64,000 nt of DNA from Klebsiella pneumoniae (GCA_945869725.1 CAMBPO010000005.1:18117-82116); one strand, 5' to 3'. Shown: positions 28,866 to 40,801, counted from the first letter of the stretch. Numbers and translations are program-made. The notes: generated by a model from the sequence alone, not told the origin.

Positions 28866-30233
28866 TTAGACTGTGTCGCTTACAGACTTTACCACCTCGG
28901 CGATTTCCTGCGCGTGCTTTGCAACCGACACTTGATCATCACCTTCCACCATTACACGAACCACAGGCTCCGTTCCGGAAGGCCGCAACAACACTCGTCC
29001 ACGCCCCGCCATTTTTGTTTCAGCAGCCCCGACAGCCAGCTTGACCGGCACGCTGTCCATAACAAGTGATTTGTTGGAAACACGGACATTGATCATAGTC
29101 TGCGGCATTTTGCGCATCTTGCTACGCAAATCAAACAAGCTTGAGTCTGTTTGAACCATTGCTGCCAACACCTGCAATGCAGACACAATACCATCACCGG
29201 TGGTGCCAACATCCAGACAAACAATATGTCCTGATGACTCGCCTCCCAGTAACCACGATTTTTTCTTCAGCATCTCCATCACATAACGATCACCAACATC
29301 TGTCCTTACAAAGGGAACATCCAGCGCCTCCAGCCCCAATTCAAGGCCCAGATTGCTCATCAATGTACCGACTACTCCCCCGAAGGCCAAATGGCGACGC
29401 CGACGATCGCGCGCGATGATGTAAAGCAACTCATCCCCATCAACCACATTACCAAGGTGGTCAATCATGATAACTCTGTCACCATCCCCGTCAAATGCGA
29501 TCCCCAAATCCGCCTGCTCAGAAAGCACATGTCGGGCAAGAGTCATTGGCGAAGTAGAGCCGCAGTCTTTGTTGATATTTAGTCCGTTGGGAGAGACCCC
29601 AATCGACGTCACTGAGGCACCGAGCTCTGAAAAAACATTACCAGCGATGTGATACGTGGATCCATTCGCACAATCAATAACAACCTTCAAGCCTCGCAAG
29701 ACCGTATTTCCGGGAGTTGTGCGTTTACAGTATTCAATGTATCTGCCGGCAGCATCAGTGATACGCGACACTTTGCCGATGTCAGCTGAACTCACTGTGG
29801 TTAGATCCTTGCTTAGATACTCCTCTATTGCCAACTCAGTCTCGTCTGGCAACTTGGCACCATCGCCGTCAAAGAATTTGATGCCATTATCAGGAAACGC
29901 GTTATGTGACGCACTGATTACGATACCAGCCTGAGCGCCAAACGTTCGGGTCAAGTATGCAATCGCTGGGGTTGGCATTGGCCCGAGCATATTGATATCA
30001 ACACCGGCTGATGCGAGACCAGCTTCAAGAGCCGCCTCAAACATATAACCCGAAATACGCGTATCTTTACCGATCAATATTTTGCTGCGCTGACCACCGG
30101 TTTTTGCAAACACTTTTCCGGCAGCCCAGCCTAGCTTCAGCATAAAATCAGGTGTAATCGGATACTCACCCACGTGACCGCGGATACCATCAGTACCAAA
30201 AAACTGTTTTTCTGATTTGCTTCCAGATCCCAC
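28866..30233 (-). CDS. glmM: phosphoglucosamine mutase
   Basis: 455 residues. FGTDGIRG at the N-terminus, the phosphoserine loop [15 protein letters not shown], the metal site DGDGDR and GEQSGH-equivalent [10 protein letters not shown] are present, with [11 protein letters not shown] near the C-terminus. It converts glucosamine-6-P to glucosamine-1-P for peptidoglycan and LPS precursors. It follows folP as in E. coli. Confidence 0.97.
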   Translation of the reverse strand: MGSGSKSEKQFFGTDGIRGHVGEYPITPDFMLKLGWAAGKVFAKTGGQRSKILIGKDTRISGYMFEAALEAGLASAGVDINMLGPMPTPAIAYLTRTFGAQAGIVISASHNAFPDNGIKFFDGDGAKLPDETELAIEEYLSKDLTTVSSADIGKVSRITDAAGRYIEYCKRTTPGNTVLRGLKVVIDCANGSTYHIAGNVFSELGASVTSIGVSPNGLNINKDCGSTSPMTLARHVLSEQADLGIAFDGDGDRVIMIDHLGNVVDGDELLYIIARDRRRRHLAFGGVVGTLMSNLGLELGLEALDVPFVRTDVGDRYVMEMLKKKSWLLGGESSGHIVCLDVGTTGDGIVSALQVLAAMVQTDSSLFDLRSKMRKMPQTMINVRVSNKSLVMDSVPVKLAVGAAETKMAGRGRVLLRPSGTEPVVRVMVEGDDQVSVAKHAQEIAEVVKSVSDTV

Positions 30234-30277
30234 TTTTTTAACCTCTGAATTCCTTAATTGAACAGATTATAAACACT

Positions 30278-31186
30278 TCACGCGCCCGCCTGACCAGCAC
30301 TTCTCGTAGCTGAAAGCACCTTTAATGCATCCACGGTATGCCTTACATCATGGACACGAATAATCTGCGCTCCTGCAATTGCAGCCAGCAAGGCCGCAGC
30401 TAGGCTGCCCGCCAGACGATCTGCCGGGGCGCCACCGGTGACGGACCCGATCATCGACTTACGCGATATTCCAACCAATAAAGGTGAACCCAGAGCGTGC
30501 ATTTCGTGAAGCCGCGCCAGAATTTGATAGTTATGACTCAGCGTCTTCCCGAATCCAAACCCGGGATCCAGACAAATCCTGTCACTGTTGATGCCAGCTC
30601 TTTCAGAACATACTTTCCGGGAAAACAAGAACTCGCATACTTCTGCAACGACATCCTGATAGTAGGGATCGTCTTGCATCGACTGAGGCTGCCCTTGCAT
30701 GTGCATGAGACAGACCGCCAAATTAGTCGCGGCAACAGCCTCCAACGCACCGGGTATCTGGAGCGCACGCACGTCGTTAATCATGCTGGCGCCCGCACTT
30801 GCGGCCGCGGCAATCACTGCTGGCGAACTGGTATCTACAGAAATTGGCAGATCAAAATTTTTACGAATGGCAGAAATGACGGGGATTACACGTTTAAGCT
30901 CCTCGTCGACACTGATAGGGGGAGCACCTGGCCGGGTTGACTCACCCCCAACATCAATTAAATCAGCCCCTGCAAGCACCATAGACTCTGCAGCTGCCAA
31001 CGCTTTATCAAGGGAAATTTTGAAACGACGGGAAGCTGCTGCGGCTAATGCGCCGCCATCAGAAAACGAGTCAGGGGTCACGTTAAGAATACCCATGACC
31101 ACGGGGAACGTTAAGTCAAGCCAGCGATCGGGCAATTTAAGCCCCGCCGCTGGCCTGAACACTGATGTTATTACTACATCGGACAC
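30278..31186 (-). CDS. folP: dihydropteroate synthase
   Basis: 302 residues from GTG at 31186, chosen because GGGAG lies 7 bases upstream; the frame also opens at TTG 31222 but without a ribosome site. VMGILNVTPDSFSDGG, DVGGESTRPGA, the SVDTSSPAV strand, ASMINDVRA and the C-terminal IRVHDV are the DHPS motifs. It joins pterin diphosphate and p-aminobenzoate, and is the sulfonamide target. It lies 32 bases after ftsH. Confidence 0.95.
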   Translation of the reverse strand: MSDVVITSVFRPAAGLKLPDRWLDLTFPVVMGILNVTPDSFSDGGALAAAASRRFKISLDKALAAAESMVLAGADLIDVGGESTRPGAPPISVDEELKRVIPVISAIRKNFDLPISVDTSSPAVIAAAASAGASMINDVRALQIPGALEAVAATNLAVCLMHMQGQPQSMQDDPYYQDVVAEVCEFLFSRKVCSERAGINSDRICLDPGFGFGKTLSHNYQILARLHEMHALGSPLLVGISRKSMIGSVTGGAPADRLAGSLAAALLAAIAGAQIIRVHDVRHTVDALKVLSATRSAGQAGA

Positions 31187-31218
31187 TGACAGGCTCCCGC
31201 ATCCAAACCAGCTGACAA

Positions 31219-33150
31219 TCAATGCTCGCTTGCGGGGCCACCTATAGGTTTGTCGTGCATTACATCAGCAATGGTCGTTTCACTTTTTGAAGAGCCCGAA
31301 CCACTGTTACTGTCTGACCAGTCAGCAGGCGGGCGCGGTTTACGTCCAGACATAATGTCGTTGATCTGCTCGGCATCGATGGTTTCATACTCCATCAGCG
31401 CATCTTTCATCAGTTCGAGCTTGTCTCGATTGTCTTCCAGCATGCGTCTGGCGCGGCTGTAACAAAAATCAATGATGCTCTTCACTTCTTCATCAATCAC
31501 TTTTGCAGTCTCTCCGGAGTGGTGCTTTGGCGCCCCGCCCGCAGATCGACCAAGGAAAATCTCACCCTCATTTTCCGCATACATCAAGGGCCCGAGTTTC
31601 TCAGACAAACCCCACTTGGTAACCATGTTACGCGCCATTTCGGTCGCGCGCTGAATATCATTGGAAGCACCTGTAGTTACTCCGTCAACGCCCAGAGTCA
31701 TTTCTTCAGCGATTCGCCCACCATACAGACTGCTGATCTGACTCATGATTGCCAGCTTACTGATACTGTAGCGATCCTCTTCTGGCAAAAACATGGTCAC
31801 ACCCAAGGCGCGGCCGCGCGGAATAATACTGACCTTATAAACTGGATCGTGCTCTGGCACTAGGCGGCCGACAATGGCGTGCCCGGCTTCATGATAAGCC
31901 GTATTAGTCTTCTCTTTTTCAGACATCACCATGGATTTGCGTTCAGTACCCATCATGATTTTGTCTTTAGCTTTTTCGAATTCCTCCATAGTTACCAAAC
32001 GACGACCACCACGTGCTGCGAACAGCGCGGCCTCATTTACCAGGTTAGCAAGGTCTGCGCCGGAAAATCCGGGTGTACCACGGGCAATGACACTCGCGTC
32101 AACGTTATCTGCAATCGGCACTTTCCGCATGTGTACTTTAAGAATTTGTTCTCGACCGCGAATATCTGGCAACCCAACAACAACCTGTCGGTCGAACCGA
32201 CCAGGGCGCAGCAGCGCAGGATCAAGCACATCAGGTCGGTTGGTGGCAGCTATGACAATTATGCCATCGTTGACTTCAAAACCATCCATTTCGACCAACA
32301 ACTGGTTTAGTGTTTGCTCTCGCTCATCGTGACCACCACCCATACCTGAGCCACGGTGACGCCCCACTGCATCGATTTCGTCAATAAAGATGATACAGGG
32401 CGCCTGTTTCTTGGCCTGATCAAACATGTCACGTACACGTGACGCTCCCACGCCCACAAACATCTCGACAAAATCAGAACCTGAGATAGAGAAAAACGGG
32501 ACTTTGGCTTCGCCGGCAATGGCCTTGGCCAGCAAGGTCTTTCCTGTTCCGGGCTGGCCAACCATCAGAATCCCTCTGGGTATACGCCCTCCCAAACGCT
32601 GAAACTTATCCGGCTCTCGCAAAAAATCTACCAATTCTTTAACGTCTTCTTTAGCTTCATCCACACCTGCCACATCAGCAAAAGTGACCTTGATCTGATC
32701 TTCGCCGAGCAACTTGGCTTTGCTCTTGCCGAAGGACATCGGGCCGCCCTTGCCGCCTGCACCTCCGCCCTGCATCTGCCGCATAAAAAAGAAAAACAGA
32801 CCGATGATAATAAGAATCGGGAAACTGGCAACCAGCAATTGCGCCCACAAACTCTGTCGTTCAGGCTCTGAAGCTCGTATTTCAACTCCGTTGTTAAACA
32901 GGTCATCCATCAACTGATCGTCACCAATCATCGGGATAGTTGTGTTAAATCGGGTATTGTCAGAGCGCACGCCATTTACCGTAACACCCGCAATATTCAC
33001 CGAAGTCACCTGCCCCGACCTGACTTCACGGATAAAATCAGAGTAATTGACCTGCGAGGTTACGGGCTCCTGGTTAATGTTGTTAAAAACAGTCAACAAC
33101 ACTGCCGCAATAACCATCCAGAGCATTAAATTTTTAGCCATGTCATTCAA
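31219..33150 (-). CDS. ftsH: ATP-dependent zinc metalloprotease FtsH
   Basis: 643 residues. The start is either TTG at 33150, with GGGAG 8 bases upstream, or ATG at 33141. Two membrane helices flank a periplasmic domain. The AAA domain has Walker [23 protein letters not shown] and the second region of homology [19 protein letters not shown]. The zinc site is HEAGH. The inner-membrane protease degrades LpxC and misassembled membrane proteins. Its leader carries two inverted repeats (33175-33203, 33210-33225). Confidence 0.97.
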   Translation of the reverse strand: MNDMAKNLMLWMVIAAVLLTVFNNINQEPVTSQVNYSDFIREVRSGQVTSVNIAGVTVNGVRSDNTRFNTTIPMIGDDQLMDDLFNNGVEIRASEPERQSLWAQLLVASFPILIIIGLFFFFMRQMQGGGAGGKGGPMSFGKSKAKLLGEDQIKVTFADVAGVDEAKEDVKELVDFLREPDKFQRLGGRIPRGILMVGQPGTGKTLLAKAIAGEAKVPFFSISGSDFVEMFVGVGASRVRDMFDQAKKQAPCIIFIDEIDAVGRHRGSGMGGGHDEREQTLNQLLVEMDGFEVNDGIIVIAATNRPDVLDPALLRPGRFDRQVVVGLPDIRGREQILKVHMRKVPIADNVDASVIARGTPGFSGADLANLVNEAALFAARGGRRLVTMEEFEKAKDKIMMGTERKSMVMSEKEKTNTAYHEAGHAIVGRLVPEHDPVYKVSIIPRGRALGVTMFLPEEDRYSISKLAIMSQISSLYGGRIAEEMTLGVDGVTTGASNDIQRATEMARNMVTKWGLSEKLGPLMYAENEGEIFLGRSAGGAPKHHSGETAKVIDEEVKSIIDFCYSRARRMLEDNRDKLELMKDALMEYETIDAEQINDIMSGRKPRPPADWSDSNSGSGSSKSETTIADVMHDKPIGGPASEH

Positions 33151-33174
33151 GGGTTAATCTCCCTTTGCCGAGTT

Positions 33175-33203
33175 GAATTCGCGGGCGAAACCCGTTCGAA
33201 TTC
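33175..33203. repeat. inverted repeat in the ftsH leader
   Basis: GAATTCG-CGGG on the left and CCCG-TT-CGAATTC on the right form an 11-bp stem with a 2-base bulge around CGAAA. It sits directly upstream of the ftsH ribosome site. A second hairpin follows at 33210-33225 (AATTCG-TAAG-CGAATT). Confidence 0.6.
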
Positions 33204-33209
33204 TGATTA

Positions 33210-33225
33210 AATTCGTAAGCGAATT
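33210..33225. repeat. second inverted repeat upstream of ftsH
   Basis: AATTCG-TAAG-CGAATT is a perfect 6-bp stem with a 4-base loop, 6 bases from the previous one and sharing the AATTCG core. Confidence 0.55.
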
Positions 33226-33631
33226 GTAGCGGTGACGTCAGCCTTTTAAAGCCGTCCTTCTCTTAATGAGACCGTTACAAATTACTTTGCCATTCCCTCA
33301 CTACCCCGGAAACTTTATTCAGGTCAGTTTTCAGCTTTCATTGACTTCCTGATTTGCCACGTCTCAACAGTCAGGAAACTAAAACCGGGGCGGACTATTA
33401 TTTCAGTCGCCTTGATGCATATGGGGGCTGTTTTTAGATATTACAAGATCGGTCTTGTTATTGTCCAAGATAAAGCAATTCGCTGGCACTCTGATTGTGA
33501 CAGCCTTTGTTGAACCTTGCATGCTGGAGTACAATGCCAAAAATCTACTTTCTTATACTCTGGCAGCAGTTCGGTCAGATCACCCGCCACCAAATTTAAA
33601 ACCCCCAAATGGGTATCTAGCCGGACATCTT

Positions 33632-33955
33632 ATGAGCAGTCAAGCACTAGACAACAGACAATTACGAGCAATAGCGCACAAACTTAAACCTATCGTAACC
33701 GTAGCACAGAAAGGAGTTTCCGAGACTGTGCACAAGGAAATTGATCAGGCATTGGCACGCCATGAGCTGATCAAGGTGAAAATTGTGGTGGGCGACCGTG
33801 ACTTGCGAAAAGAAGTTGCCGCTGAAATCTGTGATCAGACCCGCTCCGAATTAGTACAAAGCATTGGAAACATAGTTGTTCTTTATCGAGCCGCGCGACA
33901 GCCAGACCCAAAACTTTCCAACATACTGCGCAACAAAAACATGCCTGGCCTTTAA
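33632..33955 (+). CDS. yhbY: ribosome assembly RNA-binding protein YhbY (CRM domain)
   Basis: 107 residues from ATG at 33632 (MSSQALDNRQLRAIAHKLKP); a frame extending 59 codons further up has no family similarity and is rejected. The CRM motif is VTVAQKGVSETVHKEIDQALARHELIKVKI, and the end is GNIVVLYR. It binds pre-50S particles. It is divergent from ftsH and convergent with greA, with a shared terminator. Confidence 0.94.
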   Translation: MSSQALDNRQLRAIAHKLKPIVTVAQKGVSETVHKEIDQALARHELIKVKIVVGDRDLRKEVAAEICDQTRSELVQSIGNIVVLYRAARQPDPKLSNILRNKNMPGL

Positions 33956-33980
33956 AAAGCCAGGTGGCGTTTTTCTTTAT
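33943..33980. terminator. bidirectional terminator between yhbY and greA
   Basis: GCCTGGC and GCCAGGT form the stem around the yhbY stop codon. On the plus strand GGCGTTTTTCTTTATTT follows; on the minus strand ATGTTTTTGTTG follows. It can serve both convergent genes. Confidence 0.75.
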
Positions 33981-33985
33981 TTGTG

Positions 33986-34462
33986 CTACAAGTGCTCAAC
34001 CTTGATGACTTCATAATAAATATCACCTGATGGCGCTTTGACCACAACCTCATCACCTACTTCCTTACCCATCACCGCGCGCGCAATTGGAGAGCCTACA
34101 GAAATTTTGCCAGCCTTAACATCCGCTTCGTCCTCGCCAACTATCTGATATCTCACCGCATCCTCGGTATCAAGATTTTCCATGGTTACAGTGGCACCAA
34201 AAATGATTTTGCCAGTGACAGGGAAAGAAGAGATATCGATAACTTCAGAATCAGCCAGTTTACCTTCAATCTCCTTAATGCGGCCCTCACAGAAACTTTG
34301 CTGTTCGCGCGCCGCATGGTACTCAGCGTTCTCGCGCAAATCTCCGTGTTCCCGCGCCTCAGCAATGGCCTGGATAATTGCCGGTCTTTTGACCGTCTTT
34401 AACTCATTGAGCTCAGCGCGTAATCTTTCAGCACCACCCATGGTCATCGGCACTTTTCTCAT
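33986..34462 (-). CDS. greA: transcription elongation factor GreA
   Basis: 158 residues from ATG at 34462 ([14 protein letters not shown]), equal to E. coli GreA; the frame runs 32 codons further without family similarity. The coiled-coil tip has [20 protein letters not shown], with the acidic residues that stimulate RNA cleavage by stalled polymerase, and the C-terminal domain holds [20 protein letters not shown]. It is downstream of carB, as in pseudomonads. Confidence 0.96.
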   Translation of the reverse strand: MRKVPMTMGGAERLRAELNELKTVKRPAIIQAIAEAREHGDLRENAEYHAAREQQSFCEGRIKEIEGKLADSEVIDISSFPVTGKIIFGATVTMENLDTEDAVRYQIVGEDEADVKAGKISVGSPIARAVMGKEVGDEVVVKAPSGDIYYEVIKVEHL

Positions 34463-34634
34463 GTCTCTCTCACAGATCCTCTGGATCTTCCTGTTTTTAA
34501 AGTAAAAAACACCAAGAGGCTCCCACATGGAGAGCCTGTCAGCACTGTATTGTTTCATTCACATGATGCGTAACTTGACCAGGCTTGTCTATAGTGCTGG
34601 GTTACGGTCTGAGCTCAAACCACCATTCTTGGAA

Positions 34635-37600
34635 TCAGTGGCTCTTTGGTAAACGAGCATGTAGCTCCTGTATCGTATAGACATTCAAATTGTCACCGCA
34701 TTTTAGTGCTTCGCACACCGCACTCGCTCCGGCCAGAGTGGTCGTACAAAACACATCGTGGCGCAGGGCGGAACGACGTATGGCTGACGAATCCGCAATC
34801 GCCTGTTTTCCCTCGGTAGTATTGACGATCAACTGAATCTCCTTGTTCTTGATCATGTCGACGACATGAGGCCGTCCCTCAAGGACTTTGTTGACACGAC
34901 TGACCGGCAATCCTGCAGCCTCAATAATCGCCGCCGTTCCAGTTGTCGCAACCATCTTGAACCCAAGCTCGTGGAAGCTGCGCGCAATATTGGTCACCTT
35001 GGGTTTATCAGCATCGCGCACGCTTATAAATACTGTGCCATGGCTGCTGATTTCTTCTCCGGCCCCCATCTGCGCTTTGGCAAATGCTTCAGCAAATGTT
35101 TCACCAACCCCCATCACCTCTCCGGTAGACTTCATTTCCGGACCAAGAATTGGGTCAACACCCGGAAACTTGTTAAACGGGAATACCGCTTCCTTGACTG
35201 CGAATGTCTTAGGAATGATTTCTTTTGTGTAACCTTGCTCAACCAACGATTTTCCAACCATGCAACGCGCAGCCACTTTGGCCAATGACACGCCTATGCA
35301 CTTCGAAACAAATGGTACCGTTCGTGATGCCCGCGGATTTACCTCGATCACATACAAATGACCATCCTGATAGGCCATCTGGGTATTCATCAACCCAATA
35401 ACCCCCAGCTCCATTGCCATGCTAGATACCTGTTCACGGATTTGGTCTTGCACGGCAACGGGCAAGTTGTAGGGTGGCAAAGAACAAGCCGAGTCGCCGG
35501 AGTGAACACCAGCCTGTTCAATGTGTTGCATGATTGCACCCACTACAACCTGCTGGCCATCGCTGACCAGGTCGATGTCGATTTCGATTGCCGCATTGAG
35601 GAAATAATCAAGCAGCACTGGGCTGTCGTTACCAACTTTAACGGCCGTGCGCATATAACGATTAAGCTCTTCCTCGTTATAGACGATCTCCATAGCCCTG
35701 CCACCCAGCACATAAGACGGGCGCACGACCAACGGGTATGAAATTTTTTCAGCCTCGCTAATACATTGCTCGACACTGCGGACGATGCAATTGGGCGGCT
35801 GTCTCAGGTTCAGCTTCTGAATCAATTTCTGGAAGCGTTCGCGGTCCTCGGCCAGATCGATAGCATCCGGGGAGGTGCCGATTACCGGCACACCCGCCTG
35901 CTCCAGACGGGTTGCGAGATTGAGTGGTGTCTGTCCACCGAACTGCACGATAACACCCGCAGGTTTTTCAACGGCAACAATCTCCAGGACATCCTCCAAC
36001 GTCACTGGCTCGAAATACAGGCGATCCGATATGTTGTAGTCGGTCGAAACAGTTTCCGGGTTGCAATTTACCATGATGGTTTCGTAACCATCTTCACGCA
36101 TCGCGAGAGCTGCATGTACACAGCAATAGTCAAACTCTATACCCTGTCCAATTCGGTTAGGACCGCCTCCCAGTACCATAATCTTCTTGCGGTCGCTGGG
36201 CCTGGATTCACATTCCTCGTCATAACAGGAATACATGTATGCCGTCGCTGAAACAAACTCAGCGGCACAGGTATCAACGCGCTTGTACACCGGTCGCACA
36301 CCTAGTAAATGACGATATTCGCGCACACGTTGTTCGGACACACCCAGCAACGTCGCCAGACGCGCGTCTGCGAAACCTTTGCGCTTGAGCGAGAACAAAG
36401 CTGACTTGTCCAGACTCTCTAGGGAGTTCTTGGCAACCCTTAGCTCATCCTGAATAATGTCCTCGATCTGCACCAGGAACCAGGGATCAACACCGGTCAG
36501 TTCAGCAACTGACTCTACGGTCCAGCCCAGACGAAAGGCATCACCGATGTACCTTATCCGTTCACTGCCGGCATCTTTGAGCTCACCGCGGAGCTTGTCC
36601 ATACTGTCGCTCAGCGCGGTATCCAGCACAGGATCCAGACCACTGATACCCACTTCAAGTCCTCGCAAAGCCTTCTGCAGCGATTCCTGAAAAGTGCGCC
36701 CGATAGCCATCACCTCACCCACAGATTTCATTTGTGTAGTGATGCGATCGCTGGCCTCGGGGAATTTCTCAAACGTGAAGCGCGGAATCTTGGTGACCAC
36801 GTAATCAATAGTCGGCTCAAACGAGGCTGGCGTGGCACCACCGGTGATTTCATTGCTGAGCTCATCAAGCGTGAAGCCGCAAGCCAGTTTTGCCGCAACG
36901 CGCGCAATCGGGAAGCCTGTTGCCTTTGACGCCAGCGCAGAGGATCGCGAAACCCTGGGATTCATTTCTATCACTACAATACGCCCAGTTTTCGGGCACA
37001 TACCAAACTGTACGTTAGAGCCGCCCGTCTCCACACCAATTTCGCGAAGCACCGCAATAGAGGCATTGCGAAGAATCTGGTATTCCTTATCGGTGAGAGT
37101 CTGCGAAGGCGCAACAGTTATAGAATCGCCAGTGTGAACTCCCATGGCGTCAAAATTCTCGATAGTACAGACAATAATGCAGTTGTCGTTTTTATCGCGA
37201 ACCACTTCGGTTTCATATTCCTTCCAGCCGATCAGAGACTCATCAATCAGCAATTCTTTGGTAGGCGAAAGCTCCATACCGCGTGTACATATTTCAACAA
37301 ATTCTTCTTTATTGTAAGCAACACCTCCACCACTGCCGCCCATGGTGAATGACGGGCGAATGATGCAGGGGAAACCCACTTCGTCCAGCGCAGCAAACGC
37401 TTGCTCCATGTTGCGCGCGATACCGTGACGCGGCGTCGACAAACCTATTGCCTTCATGGCGTGGTCAAACAACTCACGGTTTTCTGCTTTGTGGATTGAC
37501 TCAGCACGGGCACCGATCATTTCAACATTGTATTTGGCAAGCACTCCATTTCGCTCCAGATCCAGCGCGCAATTCAGAGCCGTCTGCCCACCCATGGTCG

Positions 37601-37862
37601 GCAACAGAGCGTCAGGACGCTCTCTTTCGATGATCTTTTCGACAATCTGCCAGGTAATGGGTTCAATATAGGTTGCATCGGCCATGGCCGGATCTGTCAT
37701 GATTGTAGCAGGGTTTGAGTTAACGAGAATGACGCGATAACCCTCTTCCTTCAAGGCCTGGCAGGCCTGCGCACCAGAGTAGTCAAACTCACACGCCTGT
37801 CCAATCACAATAGGGCCGGCACCAATGATCAGAATACTTTTTATGTCTGTACGTTTAGGCAT
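34635..37862 (-). CDS. carB: carbamoyl-phosphate synthase large subunit
   Basis: 1075 residues, with two homologous ATP-grasp halves ([18 protein letters not shown] and [18 protein letters not shown]) and the C-terminal MGS-like allosteric domain ([23 protein letters not shown]). It makes carbamoyl phosphate for arginine and pyrimidines with ammonia channelled from CarA. It is 39 bases after carA. Confidence 0.97.
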   Translation of the reverse strand: MPKRTDIKSILIIGAGPIVIGQACEFDYSGAQACQALKEEGYRVILVNSNPATIMTDPAMADATYIEPITWQIVEKIIERERPDALLPTMGGQTALNCALDLERNGVLAKYNVEMIGARAESIHKAENRELFDHAMKAIGLSTPRHGIARNMEQAFAALDEVGFPCIIRPSFTMGGSGGGVAYNKEEFVEICTRGMELSPTKELLIDESLIGWKEYETEVVRDKNDNCIIVCTIENFDAMGVHTGDSITVAPSQTLTDKEYQILRNASIAVLREIGVETGGSNVQFGMCPKTGRIVVIEMNPRVSRSSALASKATGFPIARVAAKLACGFTLDELSNEITGGATPASFEPTIDYVVTKIPRFTFEKFPEASDRITTQMKSVGEVMAIGRTFQESLQKALRGLEVGISGLDPVLDTALSDSMDKLRGELKDAGSERIRYIGDAFRLGWTVESVAELTGVDPWFLVQIEDIIQDELRVAKNSLESLDKSALFSLKRKGFADARLATLLGVSEQRVREYRHLLGVRPVYKRVDTCAAEFVSATAYMYSCYDEECESRPSDRKKIMVLGGGPNRIGQGIEFDYCCVHAALAMREDGYETIMVNCNPETVSTDYNISDRLYFEPVTLEDVLEIVAVEKPAGVIVQFGGQTPLNLATRLEQAGVPVIGTSPDAIDLAEDRERFQKLIQKLNLRQPPNCIVRSVEQCISEAEKISYPLVVRPSYVLGGRAMEIVYNEEELNRYMRTAVKVGNDSPVLLDYFLNAAIEIDIDLVSDGQQVVVGAIMQHIEQAGVHSGDSACSLPPYNLPVAVQDQIREQVSSMAMELGVIGLMNTQMAYQDGHLYVIEVNPRASRTVPFVSKCIGVSLAKVAARCMVGKSLVEQGYTKEIIPKTFAVKEAVFPFNKFPGVDPILGPEMKSTGEVMGVGETFAEAFAKAQMGAGEEISSHGTVFISVRDADKPKVTNIARSFHELGFKMVATTGTAAIIEAAGLPVSRVNKVLEGRPHVVDMIKNKEIQLIVNTTEGKQAIADSSAIRRSALRHDVFCTTTLAGASAVCEALKCGDNLNVYTIQELHARLPKSH

Positions 37863-37901
37863 AACTCAACCGTGTCTCTGTATGGGTTTGCTGCACGCTG
37901 T

Positions 37902-39047
37902 TCAGCGCGGAGCACGCTTTTGCATCAGATCAACAAATTTATCAAACAAGGGCGCAATATCGTGCGGACCCGGCGCCGCTTCAGGATGGCCCTGAAAAGC
38001 AAAGGCCGGTTTGTCCGTTCGCTCGATCCCCTGCAGAGAACCATCAAACAGCGAGCGATGTGTTGCACGCAAGTTCACTGGCAGCGTGGCCTCATCAACA
38101 GCAAAACCATGGTTCTGGCTAGTGATCAGCACCGTATTGTCATCCAGATTCTGTACCGGATGGTTAGCTCCGTGATGCCCCAGGCGCATCTTGATGGTTT
38201 GTGCGCCGCACGCCAGCGCCAGCAACTGACATCCAAGGCAGATACCAAATACCGGAATGTCGGTTTGCAGAATTTCTCTGATCGCAGTTATTGCGTAGTC
38301 ACACGGCGCGGGGTCACCGGGGCCATTCGACAAAAACACGCCATCCGGCTTTAATGCCAGCACGTCAGCGGCAGAAGTCTGCGCAGGTACCACGGTTACT
38401 TTGCAGTTACGCTGTGCGAGCATTCGCAGGATATTGCGCTTTACGCCGTAATCGTAGGCAACCACATGAAAGGGGTTCTGGTGTTTCATCAGAGGGTGAC
38501 CAATGCCGTGCTGCCACACTCCTTCATTCCACTCATAAGACTTGTTGACAGATACTTCTTTAGCCAGATCCATGCCCTTAAGGCCGGGGAAGGCGCGCGC
38601 CTGATCATGAGCATACTGTTCGCCTTTTTCTGCCAACAGATCCCCGCTTAGAATGCAACCGTTAAGCGGACCACTGTCGCGCAGATGGCGCGTCAGCCGT
38701 CGGGTATCAATCTCTGCAATAGAGACGACATTTTGTGCCTTGAGAAACGAATCCAGTGACATTTCACTACGCCAGTTGCTGACTATCATGGACAGATTGC
38801 GAATCACCAGGCCGGAGGCCCAGACCCGGTCAGACTCATTATCTTCCGATGTGATGCCGGTGTTGCCGATGTGGGGGTAGGTTAACGTGACTATCTGGCG
38901 CGCGTATGAGGGGTCGGTCAGAATTTCCTGATAACCAGTCATGGCCGTATTAAAAACAACCTCTCCACTGGATAATCCCAAAGCTCCGATGGCCTTGCCT
39001 CTGAAGATGCTTCCATCTTCCAGGGCGAGAACTGCTGAATTATTCAA
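37902..39047 (-). CDS. carA: carbamoyl-phosphate synthase small subunit
   Basis: 381 residues from TTG at 39047, where GGGAG lies 6 bases upstream and the protein begins like other CarA ([12 protein letters not shown]). An ATG at 39104 in the same frame falls inside a terminator hairpin and is rejected. It is a class I glutamine amidotransferase with nucleophile Cys in [14 protein letters not shown] and the His/Glu pair in [11 protein letters not shown]. Transcription must cross the leader terminator at 39074-39113. Confidence 0.95.
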   Translation of the reverse strand: MNNSAVLALEDGSIFRGKAIGALGLSSGEVVFNTAMTGYQEILTDPSYARQIVTLTYPHIGNTGITSEDNESDRVWASGLVIRNLSMIVSNWRSEMSLDSFLKAQNVVSIAEIDTRRLTRHLRDSGPLNGCILSGDLLAEKGEQYAHDQARAFPGLKGMDLAKEVSVNKSYEWNEGVWQHGIGHPLMKHQNPFHVVAYDYGVKRNILRMLAQRNCKVTVVPAQTSAADVLALKPDGVFLSNGPGDPAPCDYAITAIREILQTDIPVFGICLGCQLLALACGAQTIKMRLGHHGANHPVQNLDDNTVLITSQNHGFAVDEATLPVNLRATHRSLFDGSLQGIERTDKPAFAFQGHPEAAPGPHDIAPLFDKFVDLMQKRAPR

Positions 39048-39073
39048 TGTTATCTCCCGGATAGACGACAGGC

Positions 39074-39113
39074 GAAAAAAAGCGGAATGAAAGCTTCGTT
39101 TCATTCCGCTTTT
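39074..39113 (-). terminator. carA leader terminator (probable attenuator)
   Basis: A perfect 15-bp stem, AAAAGCGGAATGAAA with TTTCATTCCGCTTTT, closes a GCTTCG loop and is followed on the minus strand by TTTTTTT. It ends about 28 bases before the carA TTG and starts at the stop codon of a 12-codon leader ORF. A good promoter lies upstream, so it could attenuate carAB; it may also end readthrough from dapB. Confidence 0.8.
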
Positions 39114-39151
39114 TAAAAATGCTGCGTCGTTGTGTGCTCAGTGGTAATCAT
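39113..39151 (-). CDS. possible 12-residue carA leader peptide
   Basis: ATG at 39151, 12 codons reading [15 protein letters not shown] at 39113-39115. The stop abuts the 5' arm of the terminator hairpin, as in translation-coupled attenuators. It starts a few bases after the expected transcription start. No Shine-Dalgarno sequence is visible and the peptide has no arginine codons, so it may be chance or part of a pyrimidine-sensing device. Confidence 0.3.
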   Translation of the reverse strand: MITTEHTTTQHF

Positions 39152-39162
39152 ACTGAGGGATA

Positions 39163-39192
39163 ATTGTACGGGATCGTCCCCCGACGTGTCTA
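39163..39192 (-). promoter_or_regulatory. sigma-70-type promoter for carAB
   Basis: On the minus strand TAGACA (-35, 5 of 6) and TACAAT (-10, 5 of 6) are separated by 18 bases, just after the dapB stop. The predicted transcript starts near 39155 and runs through a small CTCAGT/ACTGAG stem, then the terminator. Confidence 0.55.
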
Positions 39193-39209
39193 CGAGTAAG
39201 ACGCGCTGA

Positions 39210-40043
<834 letters not shown>

Positions 40044-40172
40044 TCAGCCATCTTTGCTCAGAAATCCGGATCAGAATTCAATGACGGGAAGTATAACGTG
40101 TAAACTGCATGGCCAACAGCAAGCGAGTTCGCTAAGCTGAGCAGGAATCTCGAGGAATCACTACGAAACAAA

Positions 40173-40742
40173 ATGAGCGAGCCGCCGGTCAACCGTCCCT
40201 TCATACTGGGTAATAATCGCAGGAAACGTTACGAATCGCTGGTAGATAACTTCTACCAGGACGTATTCCGTTATGCATATTGGCTGACGCGCAATCCTGC
40301 GATTGCTGAGGATCTGGTTCAGGAAACCTTCTTGAGAGCCTGGCGCTCGTTTGACAGCCTGCAAAGTGAAGACGCTGCCAAAGCCTGGTTGTTTACTATC
40401 TTGCGTCGCGAAAATGCCAGGATGTATGAGCGATACCGGCCAGAACTGGTTGACATCGATGATGTCTCCATCGAAGAAGACGACAGAAACGAACCCGATC
40501 AGCGCCAGACACTGTCCGAATTGCACAAGGCTATCATGCAGCTTGAGAAAGAATATCGAGACCCGCTGATGCTGCAAGTTGTTGGCGGCTTTAGCGGGAA
40601 AGAAATTGCAGAGATTCTCGATCTTAATAACAACACCGTCATGACACGCCTTTTCCGGGCCAGAATCAAGCTCAAGGAAATCATGAATCCGGGCGCTGTT
40701 GGCGATGAAAGCGGTCATGAAGCACAGGAAGAATTGTGTTAA
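40173..40742 (+). CDS. ECF-type RNA polymerase sigma factor
   Basis: 189 residues. Region 2 is DVFRYAYWLTRNPAIAEDLVQETFLRAWRS and region 4 is GFSGKEIAEILDLNNNTVMTRLFRAR, joined by an acidic linker. A C-terminal tail (GDESGHEAQEELC) is short. It is followed 59 bases later by a DUF3379 membrane protein, its probable anti-sigma or regulator. The target regulon is unknown. Confidence 0.92.
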   Translation: MSEPPVNRPFILGNNRRKRYESLVDNFYQDVFRYAYWLTRNPAIAEDLVQETFLRAWRSFDSLQSEDAAKAWLFTILRRENARMYERYRPELVDIDDVSIEEDDRNEPDQRQTLSELHKAIMQLEKEYRDPLMLQVVGGFSGKEIAEILDLNNNTVMTRLFRARIKLKEIMNPGAVGDESGHEAQEELC

Positions 40743-40801
40743 ACCATAACGAGACAATACAACAGTGAACAAGGCTAATAACAAGCCAGAGGCCCACAAC
40801 A

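Larger units (their letters stand above)
33151..33631. other. 481-base divergent region between ftsH and yhbY, lacking rlmE
   Basis: No gene is supported here, although rlmE (ftsJ) usually lies between yhbY and ftsH in gammaproteobacteria. The region is AT-rich. It holds the two ftsH-proximal inverted repeats, the palindrome ACAAGA-TCGG-TCTTGT at 33443-33458, and presumably both promoters. No recognisable RlmE remnant was found by eye on either strand. Confidence 0.6.

Noticed and set aside
33455..33631. 59-codon N-terminal extension of YhbY
   Set aside because: No ribosome site, no similarity to YhbY, and it crosses a palindrome in the divergent promoter region.
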